A stretch of 64,000 bases of DNA from Burkholderia ubonensis (GTDB lineage: Bacteria; Pseudomonadota; Gammaproteobacteria; Burkholderiales; Burkholderiaceae), in assembly GCF_902833085.1 (NCBI RefSeq), contig NZ_CADFEB010000007.1:1-64000 (forward strand), written 5' to 3'. The position numbers were made by a program, and so were the translations under genes. Shown here piece after piece: positions 49,651 through 58,833 of this stretch. The notes below the pieces were generated by a model. The model worked only from the letters and a program-made list of their open reading frames with translations, ran no database searches and was not told where the DNA came from. The first letter of the stretch is position 1, and each line of letters begins with the position of its first letter.

Positions 49651-50367
49651 TTACAGGGTTTTGACGGTATTGCGCAGCGCCGCCAGATCGGCCTCGCTCA
49701 ACCAGCGCCAGGCGCCCGGCTCGAGGTCGGCCGGCAGCGCGAATCCGCCGATGCTTTCGCGGTGCAGCGCCACCACGCGATTGCTCGCCGCCGCGACCAT
49801 CCGTTTCACCTGATGATATTTGCCTTCGAGCACGGTCAGCGCGAGCACGTGCGCGTCGCGCGCGTCGGCCGCGACCGCGGCGATCGGCTTCGGCTCGCCG
49901 TGCAGCTGGACGCCCGTGCGCAGCGCGTGCAGCTGCGCGTCGTCGAGCGGGTGACGCACGGTCGCGACGTAGGTCTTCGGCACCTTGCGCTTCGGCGACG
50001 TGTACGCGTGAACGAACTGGCCGTCGTCGGACAGCAGCAGCAGGCCGGTCGTGTCCTGGTCGAGGCGGCCGACGCACTGCACGCCGCGCGCGACGAGCGG
50101 CGGCGGCAACAGGCTGAACACGCTCGCGTGATGCTGCGGATCGCGCGAGCACTCGTAGCCCGCCGGCTTGTTCAGCGCGAGATACGCGCGGGCATGGAAC
50201 GGCCATGCGACGCCGTCGACCGAAACGACCAGGCCGTCGGTGTCGAATTCGGCGTCGGGGTCGGTGCAGGGTGCGCCGGCGACCGCGACGCGCGCCGCCT
50301 CGACGAGGCCGCGGCACTGGCGGCGCGAGCCGAAGCCCTGGGTGAAGAGAATGCTTTCGAGATCCAT
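49651..50367 (-). CDS. rsuA: 16S rRNA pseudouridine synthase, RsuA type
   Basis: 238 residues. S4-like N-terminal domain (MDLESILFTQGFGSRRQCRGLV), then the RsuA catalytic core LNKPAGYECS, GRLDQDTTGLLLL (Asp103), KTYVATV and EGKYHQVKRMVAA. RsuA modifies U516 of E. coli 16S rRNA. The start lies 123 nt from the divergent copC start. RsuA is favoured over RluB by length and LNKPxGxxCS motif. Confidence 0.9.
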   Translation of the reverse strand: MDLESILFTQGFGSRRQCRGLVEAARVAVAGAPCTDPDAEFDTDGLVVSVDGVAWPFHARAYLALNKPAGYECSRDPQHHASVFSLLPPPLVARGVQCVGRLDQDTTGLLLLSDDGQFVHAYTSPKRKVPKTYVATVRHPLDDAQLHALRTGVQLHGEPKPIAAVAADARDAHVLALTVLEGKYHQVKRMVAAASNRVVALHRESIGGFALPADLEPGAWRWLSEADLAALRNTVKTL

Positions 50368-50490
50368 AGCGCGCGCATTCTATCAAGCGGCGCCCGCTTG
50401 CCGGCACGACGGCGCGCGCGCTGGTAAGCTGCCGGAGCGCCGCGGGCGGCTCGCGCGCGCGGCATCCGATCCATCACCACGAACAAGAAC

Positions 50491-50865
50491 ATGACCTTCG
50501 ATCTGCTCTCCCTCGGCCGCAAGGCGGCCGCCGTCGCGCTCGCGGCGACCGTGTCGACGGCCGCATTCGCGCATGCGCGGCCGGCGAAAACCGATCCGGC
50601 GGCCAACGCCGCGCTGGCCGTCGCACCGACCGCCGTCACGCTCGATTTCACCGAGACGCTCGAGCCGGCCTTCAGCTCGATCATCGTCGTCGACGGCGCC
50701 GGCAAGACGGTGTCGGACGGCAAGGCGAGCATCGAGGCCGCGAACCGCAAGCGGATGACGGTGCCGTTGTCCGCGCTCGGGGCGGGCGGCTATACCGTCA
50801 AATGGGTGGCTGTCGCGACGGACGGACACCGCACGCAAGGCACGTACCGCTTCAGCGTGAAATGA
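50491..50865 (+). CDS. copC: periplasmic copper-binding protein, CopC family
   Basis: 124 residues. Signal peptide ending TAAFA-H, which would leave His28 as the mature N-terminus, the known Cu2+ ligand of CopC. The domain runs ARPAKTDPAANAALAVAPTAVTLDFTETLEPAFSSI-like start, DGAGKTVSDGK, and VAVATDGHRTQGTYRFSV, where the DGH His is the other Cu2+ ligand. Without the Met-rich Cu+ loop. No copD adjacent. RBS is weak. Confidence 0.85.
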   Translation: MTFDLLSLGRKAAAVALAATVSTAAFAHARPAKTDPAANAALAVAPTAVTLDFTETLEPAFSSIIVVDGAGKTVSDGKASIEAANRKRMTVPLSALGAGGYTVKWVAVATDGHRTQGTYRFSVK

Positions 50866-50918
50866 CCGCAGTGGCGGGGTGGCGTCCGCTGCCCCGCATT
50901 CGACACGGAGACGCTCGC

Positions 50919-51431
50919 ATGAACCCGACGACGCTTGACGCACTCGCCGATTTTCCCCGGCTGCTCGAAGCCCACTACGCGGCGGTGCCCGACGGGTATG
51001 CGCGCTGGACGCCCGGCGACTGGGAGGGCATTCCGAGCGAACGGTTTTCGCCGCTCGGGCAGCTTTGCCATGTGCGGGACATCGAGATCGACGGGTATCA
51101 CGTGCGCTTGCGCCGGATGCTCGAGGAGGATCGGCCGCGGCTCGTGTCGCTCGACAGCGATGCGCTCGCGCTCGAGCGGCGCTACGACGATGCCGGCGCG
51201 TCCGACGTGCTTGCCGCGTTTCGCGAGGCCCGGCGCCGGACGGTCGACATCGTGTCGCGCCTCACGCCGGCCGAGCTGGCGCGCACCGGCGAATTCGACG
51301 GCTACGGTGCGCTGACGGTGCGCGGGCTCGTCCATTTCCTGTGCAGCCACGATCAGCAGCACCTGGCCGGGATGCAGTGGCTGCTCGGCAGGATCGACGC
51401 CGAGCGGCACGCGCGCCGAGCGTGCGCATGA
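50919..51431 (+). CDS. DinB family protein
   Basis: 170 residues, four-helix DinB/YfiT-like fold. The metal triad of the family is visible as His51 (LGQLCHVRDIEIDGY), His144 and His148 (FLCSHDQQHLAG). Members include thiol transferases and other metal enzymes; substrate unknown. ATG 50919 (MNPTTLDALADF) has GGAG 9 nt upstream, after copC by 53 bp, perhaps co-transcribed. Confidence 0.85.
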   Translation: MNPTTLDALADFPRLLEAHYAAVPDGYARWTPGDWEGIPSERFSPLGQLCHVRDIEIDGYHVRLRRMLEEDRPRLVSLDSDALALERRYDDAGASDVLAAFREARRRTVDIVSRLTPAELARTGEFDGYGALTVRGLVHFLCSHDQQHLAGMQWLLGRIDAERHARRACA

Positions 51432-51550
51432 GGCGCATGCGGCGCCGGATTGGCTCGAATTTCTGGATAATCCATCCAGCCCAAGCCGGCTGACCGGCCG
51501 TGTTGACCGGCCTACACTCGGAGCTTCGTTCAACGAGAAAGGAGTCAACC

Positions 51551-52324
51551 GTGGCCACTCATACGCTCGCAGGCAAGGTCGTCCTGATCGCAGGCGGCGC
51601 CAAGAACCTCGGAGGATTGATCGCGCGGGACCTGGCGGGCCATGGCGCGAAGGCGGTGGCGATCCATTACAACAGCGCGGCGACGCAGCCGCAGGCCGAG
51701 GAAACGGCCGCCGCGGTGCGGACGGCGGGCGCCGACGCCGCGACGTTCCAGGCCGACCTGACGACGGCCGGCGCGGTCGAGCAGCTGTTCGATGCGGTGA
51801 AGCAGCGCTTCGGCAGGATCGACATCGCGATCAACACCGTCGGCAAGGTGCTGAAGAAGCCGATCACCGAGATCACCGAAGCCGAGTATGACGAAATGTT
51901 CGCGGTCAACAGCAAGTCCGCGTTCTTCTTCATCAAGGAAGCGGGGCGGCATCTCGAGGATCACGGCAAGCTCGTCACGCTCGTGACGTCGCTGCTCGGC
52001 GCGTTCACGCCGTTCTACGCCGCTTACGAGGGCGCGAAGGCGCCGGTCGAGCACTTCACGCGCGCGGCGGCGAAGGAGTACGGCGCGCGCGGGATCTCGG
52101 TGACGGCCGTCGGGCCGGGCCCGATGGACACGCCGTTCTTCTATCCGGCCGAAGGCGCCGACGCGGTCGCGTACCACAAGACGGCAGCCGCGCTGTCGCC
52201 GTTCAGCAAGACCGGCCTGACCGACATCGAGGACGTCGTGCCGTTCATTCGCCACCTGGTGACCGACGGCTGGTGGATCACCGGCCAGACGATCCTGATC
52301 AACGGCGGCTATACGACCAAGTAA
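51551..52324 (+). CDS. short-chain dehydrogenase/reductase
   Basis: 257 residues, classical SDR. Cofactor motif LIAGGAKNLGGLIA (G-x3-G-x-G variant), DLTTAGA, NTVGKV in place of NNAG, active site S (VTSLLGAF) with Y-x3-K (YEGAK), and VGPGPMDTPFF. The C-terminus GQTILINGGYTT is standard. GTG at 51551 is the start, with AAAGGAG 8 nt upstream. Reaction unknown. A LysR gene follows in the same direction. Confidence 0.9.
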   Translation: MATHTLAGKVVLIAGGAKNLGGLIARDLAGHGAKAVAIHYNSAATQPQAEETAAAVRTAGADAATFQADLTTAGAVEQLFDAVKQRFGRIDIAINTVGKVLKKPITEITEAEYDEMFAVNSKSAFFFIKEAGRHLEDHGKLVTLVTSLLGAFTPFYAAYEGAKAPVEHFTRAAAKEYGARGISVTAVGPGPMDTPFFYPAEGADAVAYHKTAAALSPFSKTGLTDIEDVVPFIRHLVTDGWWITGQTILINGGYTTK

Positions 52325-52473
52325 TCGACCCGGTAATCGACCGGGCGGGTCCGTGCACCGCAATGGCCGGTTTGCGTGGACAATGGACGGGCGCGCGGGC
52401 ATCACGGCCGCGCGCCTTTTTCGCATCCGGCGCGCCGGACGACGGCGGGCGCCCGAACCCACGCTACTTGCCG

Positions 52474-53394
52474 ATGGACAAGCTGGACCAGGTCAGGATC
52501 TTCCTTCAGGTTGCCGAGATGGGCAGCTTCATCAAGGCGGCGCACGCGCTCGACGTGCCGCGCGCGACCGTGTCGGCGGCCGTCCAGCAGCTCGAGGCGG
52601 GCTTCGGCACGCGCCTCCTGCATCGCACGACGCGGCAGGTGCAGCTGACCGCCGACGGCGCGCTGCTGCTCGAGCGCGGCCGGCGCCTGCTCGCCGAGGC
52701 CGACGAGCTCGACCGCCTGTTTCACGGTCGCGACCGGGACGTGGTCGGGCGGCTCAACGTCGACGTGCCGAGCCGGATCGCGCGCCGCGTGATCGCGCCC
52801 GCGCTGCCGTCGCTGTTCCGGCGTCATCCGAAGCTGCAGCTGTCGCTCGGCTCCACCGACCGCTCGATCGACCTCGTGCAGGAGGGCGTCGATTGCGCGA
52901 TCCGGGTCGGCCGGCTCGCGGACAGCAGTCTCGTCGTGCGGCCGCTCGGGCAATTCGTGCTGATCAACTGCGCGAGCCCCGCCTACCTGCGCGAATGCGG
53001 CGTGCCCGAGCATCCCGATGCGCTCGCGCGCGGGCACCACGCGGTCGGCTACGCATCGCCGACGACGGGCCGCGAACTGCCGTGGGAAGTGTGCGAGCAC
53101 GGCGCGGTGCGCCAGTTCGCGTTGCCGAGCCGCGTGATCGTCAACAACGCGGAGACCTACATCGCGAGTTGCATCGCGGGGATGGGGCTGATCCAGATTC
53201 CGCGCTTCGACGTCGCGGATCTGCTCGCCGGCGGCGCGCTCGTCGAGGTGATGCCGGGGCATCGCGCCGCGCCGATGGACGTGTCGGCCGTGTATCCGCA
53301 TCGCCGGCACCGGTCGCGCCGGCTCAATGCGTTCATCGAGTGGTTCGCGGAGCTGATGGGCGACGCGCTGGGGGAGCTGGCGCGCGGCGGGTGA
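52474..53394 (+). CDS. LysR-family transcriptional regulator
   Basis: 306 residues. HTH MDKLDQVRIFLQVAEMGSFIKAAHALDVPRATVSAAVQQLE at the N-terminus, as in the DsdC/AaeR-like clade, then an effector domain with RVGRLADSSLVVRPLGQ and GMGLIQIPRF. Same strand as the SDR gene, 149 bp downstream of it, so it may regulate that gene. The ATG at 52474 was chosen at the start of the HTH. Confidence 0.9.
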   Translation: MDKLDQVRIFLQVAEMGSFIKAAHALDVPRATVSAAVQQLEAGFGTRLLHRTTRQVQLTADGALLLERGRRLLAEADELDRLFHGRDRDVVGRLNVDVPSRIARRVIAPALPSLFRRHPKLQLSLGSTDRSIDLVQEGVDCAIRVGRLADSSLVVRPLGQFVLINCASPAYLRECGVPEHPDALARGHHAVGYASPTTGRELPWEVCEHGAVRQFALPSRVIVNNAETYIASCIAGMGLIQIPRFDVADLLAGGALVEVMPGHRAAPMDVSAVYPHRRHRSRRLNAFIEWFAELMGDALGELARGG

Positions 53395-53428
53395 CCGGCG
53401 TGATACGGCAGGCGCGTGCGCCGCGCGC

Positions 53429-53596
53429 TCATTCGGTGCGATGCGGGACGTTGTCCGGGAACGGATAGGGGGCGTGCGGGCCCGGCCAGTCCGGCACGGG
53501 CGGCTGGCTCAGGATGTCGCAGCCGTACAGCGCGAACCAGAGCGCGGACGCCAGCAGACCCGCGCAGATCCGTTTCGACGTTGCTCGCAGGGACAT
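53429..53596 (-). CDS. small Pro-rich lipoprotein candidate, 55 residues
   Basis: MSLRATSKRICAGLLASALW starts a hydrophobic leader, then FALYGC, a non-standard lipobox with Cys26, and a Pro-rich mature part (ILSQPPVPDWPGPHAPYPFP) ending NVPHRTE. GGAGG lies 6 nt before the ATG (53596). It is below the usual length cut-offs. It could be a lipoprotein or a single-pass membrane peptide; no family recognised. Convergent with the LysR gene. Confidence 0.6.
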   Translation of the reverse strand: MSLRATSKRICAGLLASALWFALYGCDILSQPPVPDWPGPHAPYPFPDNVPHRTE

Positions 53597-53684
53597 AGGC
53601 CGCCTCCGTGCTGCGTTGTGCCTGTTGCTTGGACAATCGGGCAGGCCGGTGCGTTGCGCTGCGAGCGCGTAAGCGCTTGGGACG

Positions 53685-55046
53685 TCATCGTCTTTCAGTT
53701 GCGGCGGAGGCGGGGCGTCTGATTTCGGTGGAAATGCGCTCCCTTACGACGCCGATCGCCTGCTTGAGCGCGTACAGGTCCCGAAAGTAGCGCTTCGGCA
53801 TGCGCATCTGACTGGCGTGCGCATCGATGTCATCGATTTCCCGGTTCCAGCGCGCGATCTGGTCACGGGTCGGCTGCCGGTTGGCCCAGATTTCGTCATC
53901 CAGCAGCTTGAGCTCCCCGTAGCAGATCAGCAGCCGCTTTTTCAGATGCGCCTCCACCATGCGCGGCAATACCTGCAACAGGCCCAGGAGCAATGCCGCA
54001 AAAGGAACCAGGACGAGCAGGCGCCGTTCGATGAAGCTGGCCAGCCAGAATGGCAGGTAGCGCTGCAGAAGGGGACGGCCGGATTTGAAGTAGCGCGTGC
54101 TTTCGTCCGCAATCGGAAATTCCTCGGTGTTCAGGTTGGGGAACGTGCCGATCGGGGTGAAGTAGTCCTCGTGGCCGTGGACCATTTTGGCGACATCGAG
54201 CAGCAGATAGACGAAGGCGGGATGCAGTGTGTCTTTCGCCACGAGCAGCGCCGTGGCGGCCAACAGCGTGACGTCTGCCTGCGGCCGATCGTCGGCGACG
54301 CTGGTCGACGCGCGCGGATAGACGATCTTGGACAGGGATGGAAACTTCTGCGCGAGCGCGTCTGCCTGCGCGAAACTCATCAGCTTCAGGTCGCTGTTGA
54401 GCAAGGTTTGCTGCATCGGCGCGTCGGGCCGGCCGATGAAAAAAGCGGCATCCAGCTGCCCGTGCTCGAGGCGCTGATAGGCGGTGGCCGCATCCACTTG
54501 AGCGAGGGTCGTATTGTCCCGTGTGATGCCGCTATAGCCGAGCAGGACGAGGGAGACATTGAGCAGGCCGCTGCCGGGCACGCCGATGCCTACCCGTTTG
54601 CCGCGCAGTTGCGACAGCCGGTCGACCGTCGTGCTGCCGCGATAGAACACCCAGATCGGCTCATACGAGACGGCGGCGATGGTCTGCAGGTGGTCCAGCT
54701 CCTTCGGCGTCGTCGTGCCCGATTGAATGAAACCCACTTCGTACTCGCTGTCGGGCTTCGTCAACCGCTCGTAATTCTCGATCGAGCCGGAGGAGCTGCG
54801 GATATCGAGCGTGATGCCGTCGCGCTTGAGGATCGCGGCGTAGCGATCTGCGAAGCCGCGATAGATGCCGTTGTCGGCGCCCGTCGTCATGACGATCGTA
54901 TGGCGCAACGCAGGCTGGATGACGCTGACGAGCACCCATCCCAGCCCGGCCAGGATCAATGCGGTACCGGCCACGACGAGGTACCGGCGTACCGGCGACG
55001 CGGACGGTTTCTCGTGCCGGCGAAGCGCTCCGTGATCACTGGGCAT
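53685..55046 (-). CDS. TAXI-family TRAP-type solute-binding protein, membrane-anchored
   Basis: 453 residues. One N-terminal helix (RRYLVVAGTALILAGLGWVL), then a TAXI solute-binding domain: MTTGADNGIYRGFADRYAAIL, SSSGSIENYERL, EYEVGFIQSG, VGIGVPGSGLLNVSLVLL and HPAFVYLLLDVAKMVHG; then a second helix (LVLVPFAALLLGLLQVLP) and a charged C-terminal helical tail. Usual TAXI proteins are soluble and sit beside a DctM/DctQ permease; none is here, so this is an orphan, doubly anchored form. ATG 55046 chosen at MPSDHGALRR; the ribosome site is weak. Confidence 0.85.
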   Translation of the reverse strand: MPSDHGALRRHEKPSASPVRRYLVVAGTALILAGLGWVLVSVIQPALRHTIVMTTGADNGIYRGFADRYAAILKRDGITLDIRSSSGSIENYERLTKPDSEYEVGFIQSGTTTPKELDHLQTIAAVSYEPIWVFYRGSTTVDRLSQLRGKRVGIGVPGSGLLNVSLVLLGYSGITRDNTTLAQVDAATAYQRLEHGQLDAAFFIGRPDAPMQQTLLNSDLKLMSFAQADALAQKFPSLSKIVYPRASTSVADDRPQADVTLLAATALLVAKDTLHPAFVYLLLDVAKMVHGHEDYFTPIGTFPNLNTEEFPIADESTRYFKSGRPLLQRYLPFWLASFIERRLLVLVPFAALLLGLLQVLPRMVEAHLKKRLLICYGELKLLDDEIWANRQPTRDQIARWNREIDDIDAHASQMRMPKRYFRDLYALKQAIGVVRERISTEIRRPASAATERR

Positions 55047-55241
55047 CGTTGGGTCTTCTCTCGTCGGGCCTCGTGTGGGCCGCCTGGTCAACGTCGGAGG
55101 TCTGTCAGGGGTCTTGAGGTTGATCGTGACGGTTTTCTTGCGCAGTCGCGCCGCAGGACGGCAACTTCCGCTGAAATTACCACAGAAACGCGTGCTGGAA
55201 GACTGGGGAGCCTTGGCTGATAAGGCTTTGAAGGGATTTGA

Positions 55242-55326
55242 TGGTGCCCAGGGCCGGAATCGAACCGGCACGCCTTGCGGCGGGGGATTTTGAGTCCCCT
55301 GCGTCTACCAATTTCACCACCTGGGC
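55242..55326 (-). tRNA. tRNA-Leu(CAA)
   Basis: 85 nt on minus including the encoded CCA. Acceptor GCCCAGG / CCTGGGC, discriminator A; D-loop with GGTAGACGC; anticodon stem GGGGA / TCCCC around CTCAAAA gives anticodon CAA (reads UUG). A long variable arm (CCGCCGCAAGGCGT) marks a class II tRNA-Leu, and the T-loop is GGTTCGATTCC. No integrase or att duplication is seen nearby. Confidence 0.97.
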
Positions 55327-55387
55327 TTTTCCGGACCGCGCATGCAATTGCGCGCGGCGAAAGGGCGCATTATCGCTGAAAATGCGG

Positions 55388-55408
55388 GGCCGGGCAAGCA
55401 GCCCGGCC
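55388..55408 (-). terminator. possible terminator of cysB
   Basis: GGCCGGGC / GCCCGGCC hairpin (55388-55395, 55401-55408) 6 nt after the cysB stop, without a clear T run. Confidence 0.5.
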
Positions 55409-55413
55409 GCCGG

Positions 55414-56355
55414 TCAAAGCTCGTACGACTCGGCTTCGCCCTTGAGCGCCTGCTCGATCAGCTTGCGGTTCAGCGTCGGCGACAGCAGCTCGACGAGCGT
55501 GTACACATAGCTGCGCAGGTACGCGCCCTGCTTGAGCGCGACGCGCGTGACGTTGCTGCCGAACAGGTGGCCGACCGGAATCAGCCGCAGGTTGCGGTCG
55601 CGCTCCGGGTTGAACGCGATGTCGGCCATGATCCCGACGCCGAGGCCGAGCTCGACGTAGGTCTTGATCACGTCGGCGTCGATCGCCTCGAGCACGATGT
55701 CCGGCGACAGCCCGCGCAGCGCGAACGCATGGTTGATCTTCCTGCGGCCGGCGAACGCGTCGTCGTAGGTGATCAGCGGGTACTGCGCGAGATCGTCGAG
55801 CGTCGGCGTCTTGCGCTCGAGCAGCGGATGATCGGCGGGCACCACGGCCGCGTGATGCCACTGGAAGCAGGGCAGCGACACGAGCTCCTTGTAATCCGCG
55901 ATCGCCTCGGTCGCGATCGCGAGATCGGCCTGGTCGTGGATCACCATCTCGGCGACCTGCGTCGGGCTGCCCTGCAGGATCGACAGGTGCACCTTCGGGA
56001 AGCGCTTCTTGAATTCGGCGATCGCGGCCGGCAGCGAGTAGCGGGCCTGCGTGTGGGTGGCCGCGATCGTCAGGTTGCCCTGATCCTGCGCGGCGTAATC
56101 CTTTCCGACCCTTTTCAGGCTTTCGACCTCCTGGAGGATCCGCTCGACCGACGCGAGAATGATCCGCCCCGGTTCGGTGAGCGAACGCACGCGCTTGCCG
56201 TGCCGCGTGAAGATCTCCACGCCGAGCTCGTCCTCGAGCTCGATGATCGCCTTCGACACGCCCGGCTGCGACGTGTACAGCGCCTTGGCGGCCTCGGTGA
56301 GGTTGAAATTCTGCCGGACGGCCTCGCGCACGAAGCGAAATTGGTGCAGGTTCAT
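55414..56355 (-). CDS. cysB: CysB-type LysR regulator of sulfur assimilation
   Basis: 313 residues. MNLHQFRFVREAVRQNFNLTEAAKALYTSQPGVSK is the highly conserved CysB HTH, and THTQARYSLPAAIAEFKKRFP carries the Thr residues that bind sulfate and N-acetylserine ligands. YADDAF-like TYDDAFAGRRKINHAF and DADVIKTYVELGLGVGI follow. In Burkholderia a close paralogue (SsuR) exists, but divergence from the sulfate-reduction genes favours CysB. AAGGG lies 6 nt before the ATG. Confidence 0.92.
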   Translation of the reverse strand: MNLHQFRFVREAVRQNFNLTEAAKALYTSQPGVSKAIIELEDELGVEIFTRHGKRVRSLTEPGRIILASVERILQEVESLKRVGKDYAAQDQGNLTIAATHTQARYSLPAAIAEFKKRFPKVHLSILQGSPTQVAEMVIHDQADLAIATEAIADYKELVSLPCFQWHHAAVVPADHPLLERKTPTLDDLAQYPLITYDDAFAGRRKINHAFALRGLSPDIVLEAIDADVIKTYVELGLGVGIMADIAFNPERDRNLRLIPVGHLFGSNVTRVALKQGAYLRSYVYTLVELLSPTLNRKLIEQALKGEAESYEL

Positions 56356-56570
56356 TTATAACCCTTCCGCATATCAACAGAATTTTTTAGTCGTTTGAAA
56401 TATAAGGGGAGTTTATTACGATTCACCCGAGTTTTTCAAATATGGATATCTGTTTTCGTCATTAGCAATCCACCGGCCCGCGGATGGCCGGGCGCGGCGG
56501 CGAAACGGAGATTCGGGCGCGACGTGGCTAGGACGTCGCGCGGTCAACACGAAAACCCTGGGGTCCCCGA
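56356..56570. promoter_or_regulatory. shared AT-rich control region of cysB and cysI
   Basis: 215 bp between divergent starts; 56380-56470 is AT-rich against a GC-rich background and holds LTTR-like T-N11-A elements. I could not fix one CysB site or -10/-35 pair with confidence. Confidence 0.5.
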
Positions 56571-58250
56571 ATGTATCAGTACGACCAGTACGACCAGACG
56601 ATCGTCGACGAGCGTGTCGCGCAGTACCGCGATCAGGTGCGCCGCCGCTTGTCGGGCGAGTTGAGCGAAGACGAGTTCCGTCCGCTGCGCCTGCAGAACG
56701 GCCTGTACATGCAGCGTCACGCATACATGCACCGCATCGCGATTCCGTACGGCAACCTGCGCAGCGACCAGCTGCGGATGCTGGCCCGCATCGCGCGCGA
56801 GCACGACCGCGGCTACGGCCACTTCTCGACCCGCTCGAACATCCAGTTCAACTGGGTCCAGCTGGAAGACACGCCCGAGATCCTCGCGAAGCTCGCGTCG
56901 GTGCAGATGCATGCGATCCAGACATCGGGCAACTGCATCCGCAACATCACGGCCGATCAGTTCGCCGGTGTGGCTCAAGACGAGGAGATCGATCCGCGCC
57001 CGTGGTCGGAAATCCTCCGCCAGTGGTCGACGTTCCATCCCGAATTCGCATGGCTGCCGCGCAAGTTCAAGATCGCGGTGTCGGGCTCGAAGGACGACCG
57101 CGCGGCCGTGCAGATCCACGACCTCGGCGTGTACCTGAAGAAGAACGCGCAGGGCGAGGTGGTCGCGAGCATCCTCGCGGGCGGCGGCCTCGGCCGCACG
57201 CCGATCGTCGGCGCGGTGATCAAGGAAGACCTGCCGTGGCAGCACCTGCTGACCTACTGCGAAGCCGTGCTGCGCGTGTACAACCGCTACGGCCGCCGCG
57301 ACAACCTGTACAAGGCCCGGATCAAGATCCTCGTGAAGGCGCTGTCGCCGGCGAAGTTCGCGCAGCAGGTCGAAGAAGAGTGGCAGCACCTGAAGGACGG
57401 CCCGTCGACGCTCACGCAGGCGGAGCTCGACCGCGTGTCGCAGTATTTCCTGCCGCCCGTCTATGAAAAGCTCGCCGACACCGACGCGTCGTTCGAGCAG
57501 CACCTGCTCGAGAACAAGGCGTTCGCGCGCTGGGTCGAGCGCAACGTCGCGCCGCACAAGGTGCCCGGCTATGCGGCCGTCACGCTGTCGCTGAAGAATC
57601 ATCGCATCGCCCCGGGCGACGCGACCGACGCGCAGATGGAGCAGGTTGCCGACTGGGCGGACGCCTACTCGTTCGGCGAGCTGCGCGTGTCGCACGAGCA
57701 GAACCTGATCCTCGCGAACGTGAAGAAGCGCGACCTGTTCGCCGTGTGGGAAAAGGCGAAGGCGGCCGGTTTCGCGACGCCGAACGTCGGCCTGCTGACC
57801 GATATCATCGCGTGCCCGGGCGGCGACTTCTGCTCGCTCGCGAACGCGAAGTCGATCCCGATCGCGCTGGCGATCCAGCAGCGCTTCGACGATCTCGACT
57901 ACGTGTACGACCTCGGCGACCTGTCGCTGAACATTTCCGGTTGCATGAACTCGTGCGGCCATCACCACGTCGGCAACATCGGCATCCTCGGCGTCGACAA
58001 GGACGGCGCCGAGTGGTACCAGGTGTCGCTCGGCGGCGAGCAGGGCACGGGCCGCAACGGCGCGCGCCTCGGCCGCGTGATCGGCCCGTCGTTCTCGGCG
58101 GAGGAAGTGCCGGACGTGATCGCGAAGCTGATCGACACGTTCGTCGAGTCGCGCGCCGACGGCGAGCGCTTCATCGACACGTATGATCGCATCGGCATCG
58201 CGCCGTTCAAGGAGCGCGTCTACGCGGCGCGCCAGGCGGTGAACGCGTAA
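56571..58250 (+). CDS. cysI: sulfite reductase, siroheme/4Fe-4S hemoprotein
   Basis: 559 residues. Reduces sulfite to sulfide in assimilation. Two ferredoxin-like halves: STRSNIQFNWVQLED and NCIRNITADQFAGVA in the first; the cluster and siroheme Cys motifs ACPGGDFC and SGCMNSCGHHHVGNIG in the second. No CysJ flavoprotein gene in the operon, so electrons probably come from ferredoxin or another reductase, as in other sulfite reductases of this single-gene type. First gene of the cysI-DUF934-cysHDN-cobA group. Confidence 0.94.
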   Translation: MYQYDQYDQTIVDERVAQYRDQVRRRLSGELSEDEFRPLRLQNGLYMQRHAYMHRIAIPYGNLRSDQLRMLARIAREHDRGYGHFSTRSNIQFNWVQLEDTPEILAKLASVQMHAIQTSGNCIRNITADQFAGVAQDEEIDPRPWSEILRQWSTFHPEFAWLPRKFKIAVSGSKDDRAAVQIHDLGVYLKKNAQGEVVASILAGGGLGRTPIVGAVIKEDLPWQHLLTYCEAVLRVYNRYGRRDNLYKARIKILVKALSPAKFAQQVEEEWQHLKDGPSTLTQAELDRVSQYFLPPVYEKLADTDASFEQHLLENKAFARWVERNVAPHKVPGYAAVTLSLKNHRIAPGDATDAQMEQVADWADAYSFGELRVSHEQNLILANVKKRDLFAVWEKAKAAGFATPNVGLLTDIIACPGGDFCSLANAKSIPIALAIQQRFDDLDYVYDLGDLSLNISGCMNSCGHHHVGNIGILGVDKDGAEWYQVSLGGEQGTGRNGARLGRVIGPSFSAEEVPDVIAKLIDTFVESRADGERFIDTYDRIGIAPFKERVYAARQAVNA

Positions 58251-58275
58251 CCAACCGGGTAGAAGGAATTTGCAG

Positions 58276-58833
58276 ATGGCTTCGATTATCAAGAACCGCG
58301 CAGTGATCGACGATGCATGGCAGGTCGTGCGCGCGGCGGAAGACGGCGCGCTGCCCGCGGTCGACGCGTTGCCGGCCGGCAAGGTGCTGGTGCCGCTCGC
58401 GCTGTGGCAGGCCGAGCGCGCGGCGCTCGTCGCCGCGAAGACGAAGGACGAGCTCGGCGTGTGGCTCGCGCCGGACAGCGAGCCGGCCGATCTCGCCGCC
58501 GACTTCGACGCGATCTCGCTGATCGGCGTCGAGTTCCCGCGCTTCGCGGACGGCCGCGGCTACAGCATCGCGCGCCTGCTGCGCGAGCGCCACGGCTGGA
58601 CGGGCGAGCTGCGCGCGATCGGCGACGTGCTGCGCGACCAGCTGCTGTACATGTCGCGCTGCGGCTTCGACGCGTTCGCGGTGCGCGCGGACAAGGACAT
58701 CCACGACGCGCTGAACGCGTTCGGCGAATTCTCGCAACGCTATCAGGGCGCGTTCGACGAGCCCGCGCCGCTGTTTCGCCGCCGCGCCGCGACGCCCGAC
58801 ATAGCGACGCCCACAGCGAAGGTGACCGCATGA
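58276..58833 (+). CDS. DUF934 family protein
   Basis: 185 residues, MASIIKNRAVIDDAWQVVR; blocks VLVPLALWQAE, DAISLIGVEFPRFADGRGYSIARLLRER and AIGDVLRDQLLYMSRCGFDAF are DUF934. It is nearly always found after cysI and is thought to support sulfite reduction, but no activity is established. ATG 58276 follows GAAGGAA by 7 nt; a TTG at 58270 is less likely. The end overlaps cysH (ATGA). Confidence 0.9.
   Translation: MASIIKNRAVIDDAWQVVRAAEDGALPAVDALPAGKVLVPLALWQAERAALVAAKTKDELGVWLAPDSEPADLAADFDAISLIGVEFPRFADGRGYSIARLLRERHGWTGELRAIGDVLRDQLLYMSRCGFDAFAVRADKDIHDALNAFGEFSQRYQGAFDEPAPLFRRRAATPDIATPTAKVTA

Noticed and set aside
55242..55326. tRNA-Leu as an integration site for a mobile island.
   Set aside because: Both flanks carry core-type genes, with no integrase and no partial tRNA duplicate in the window.
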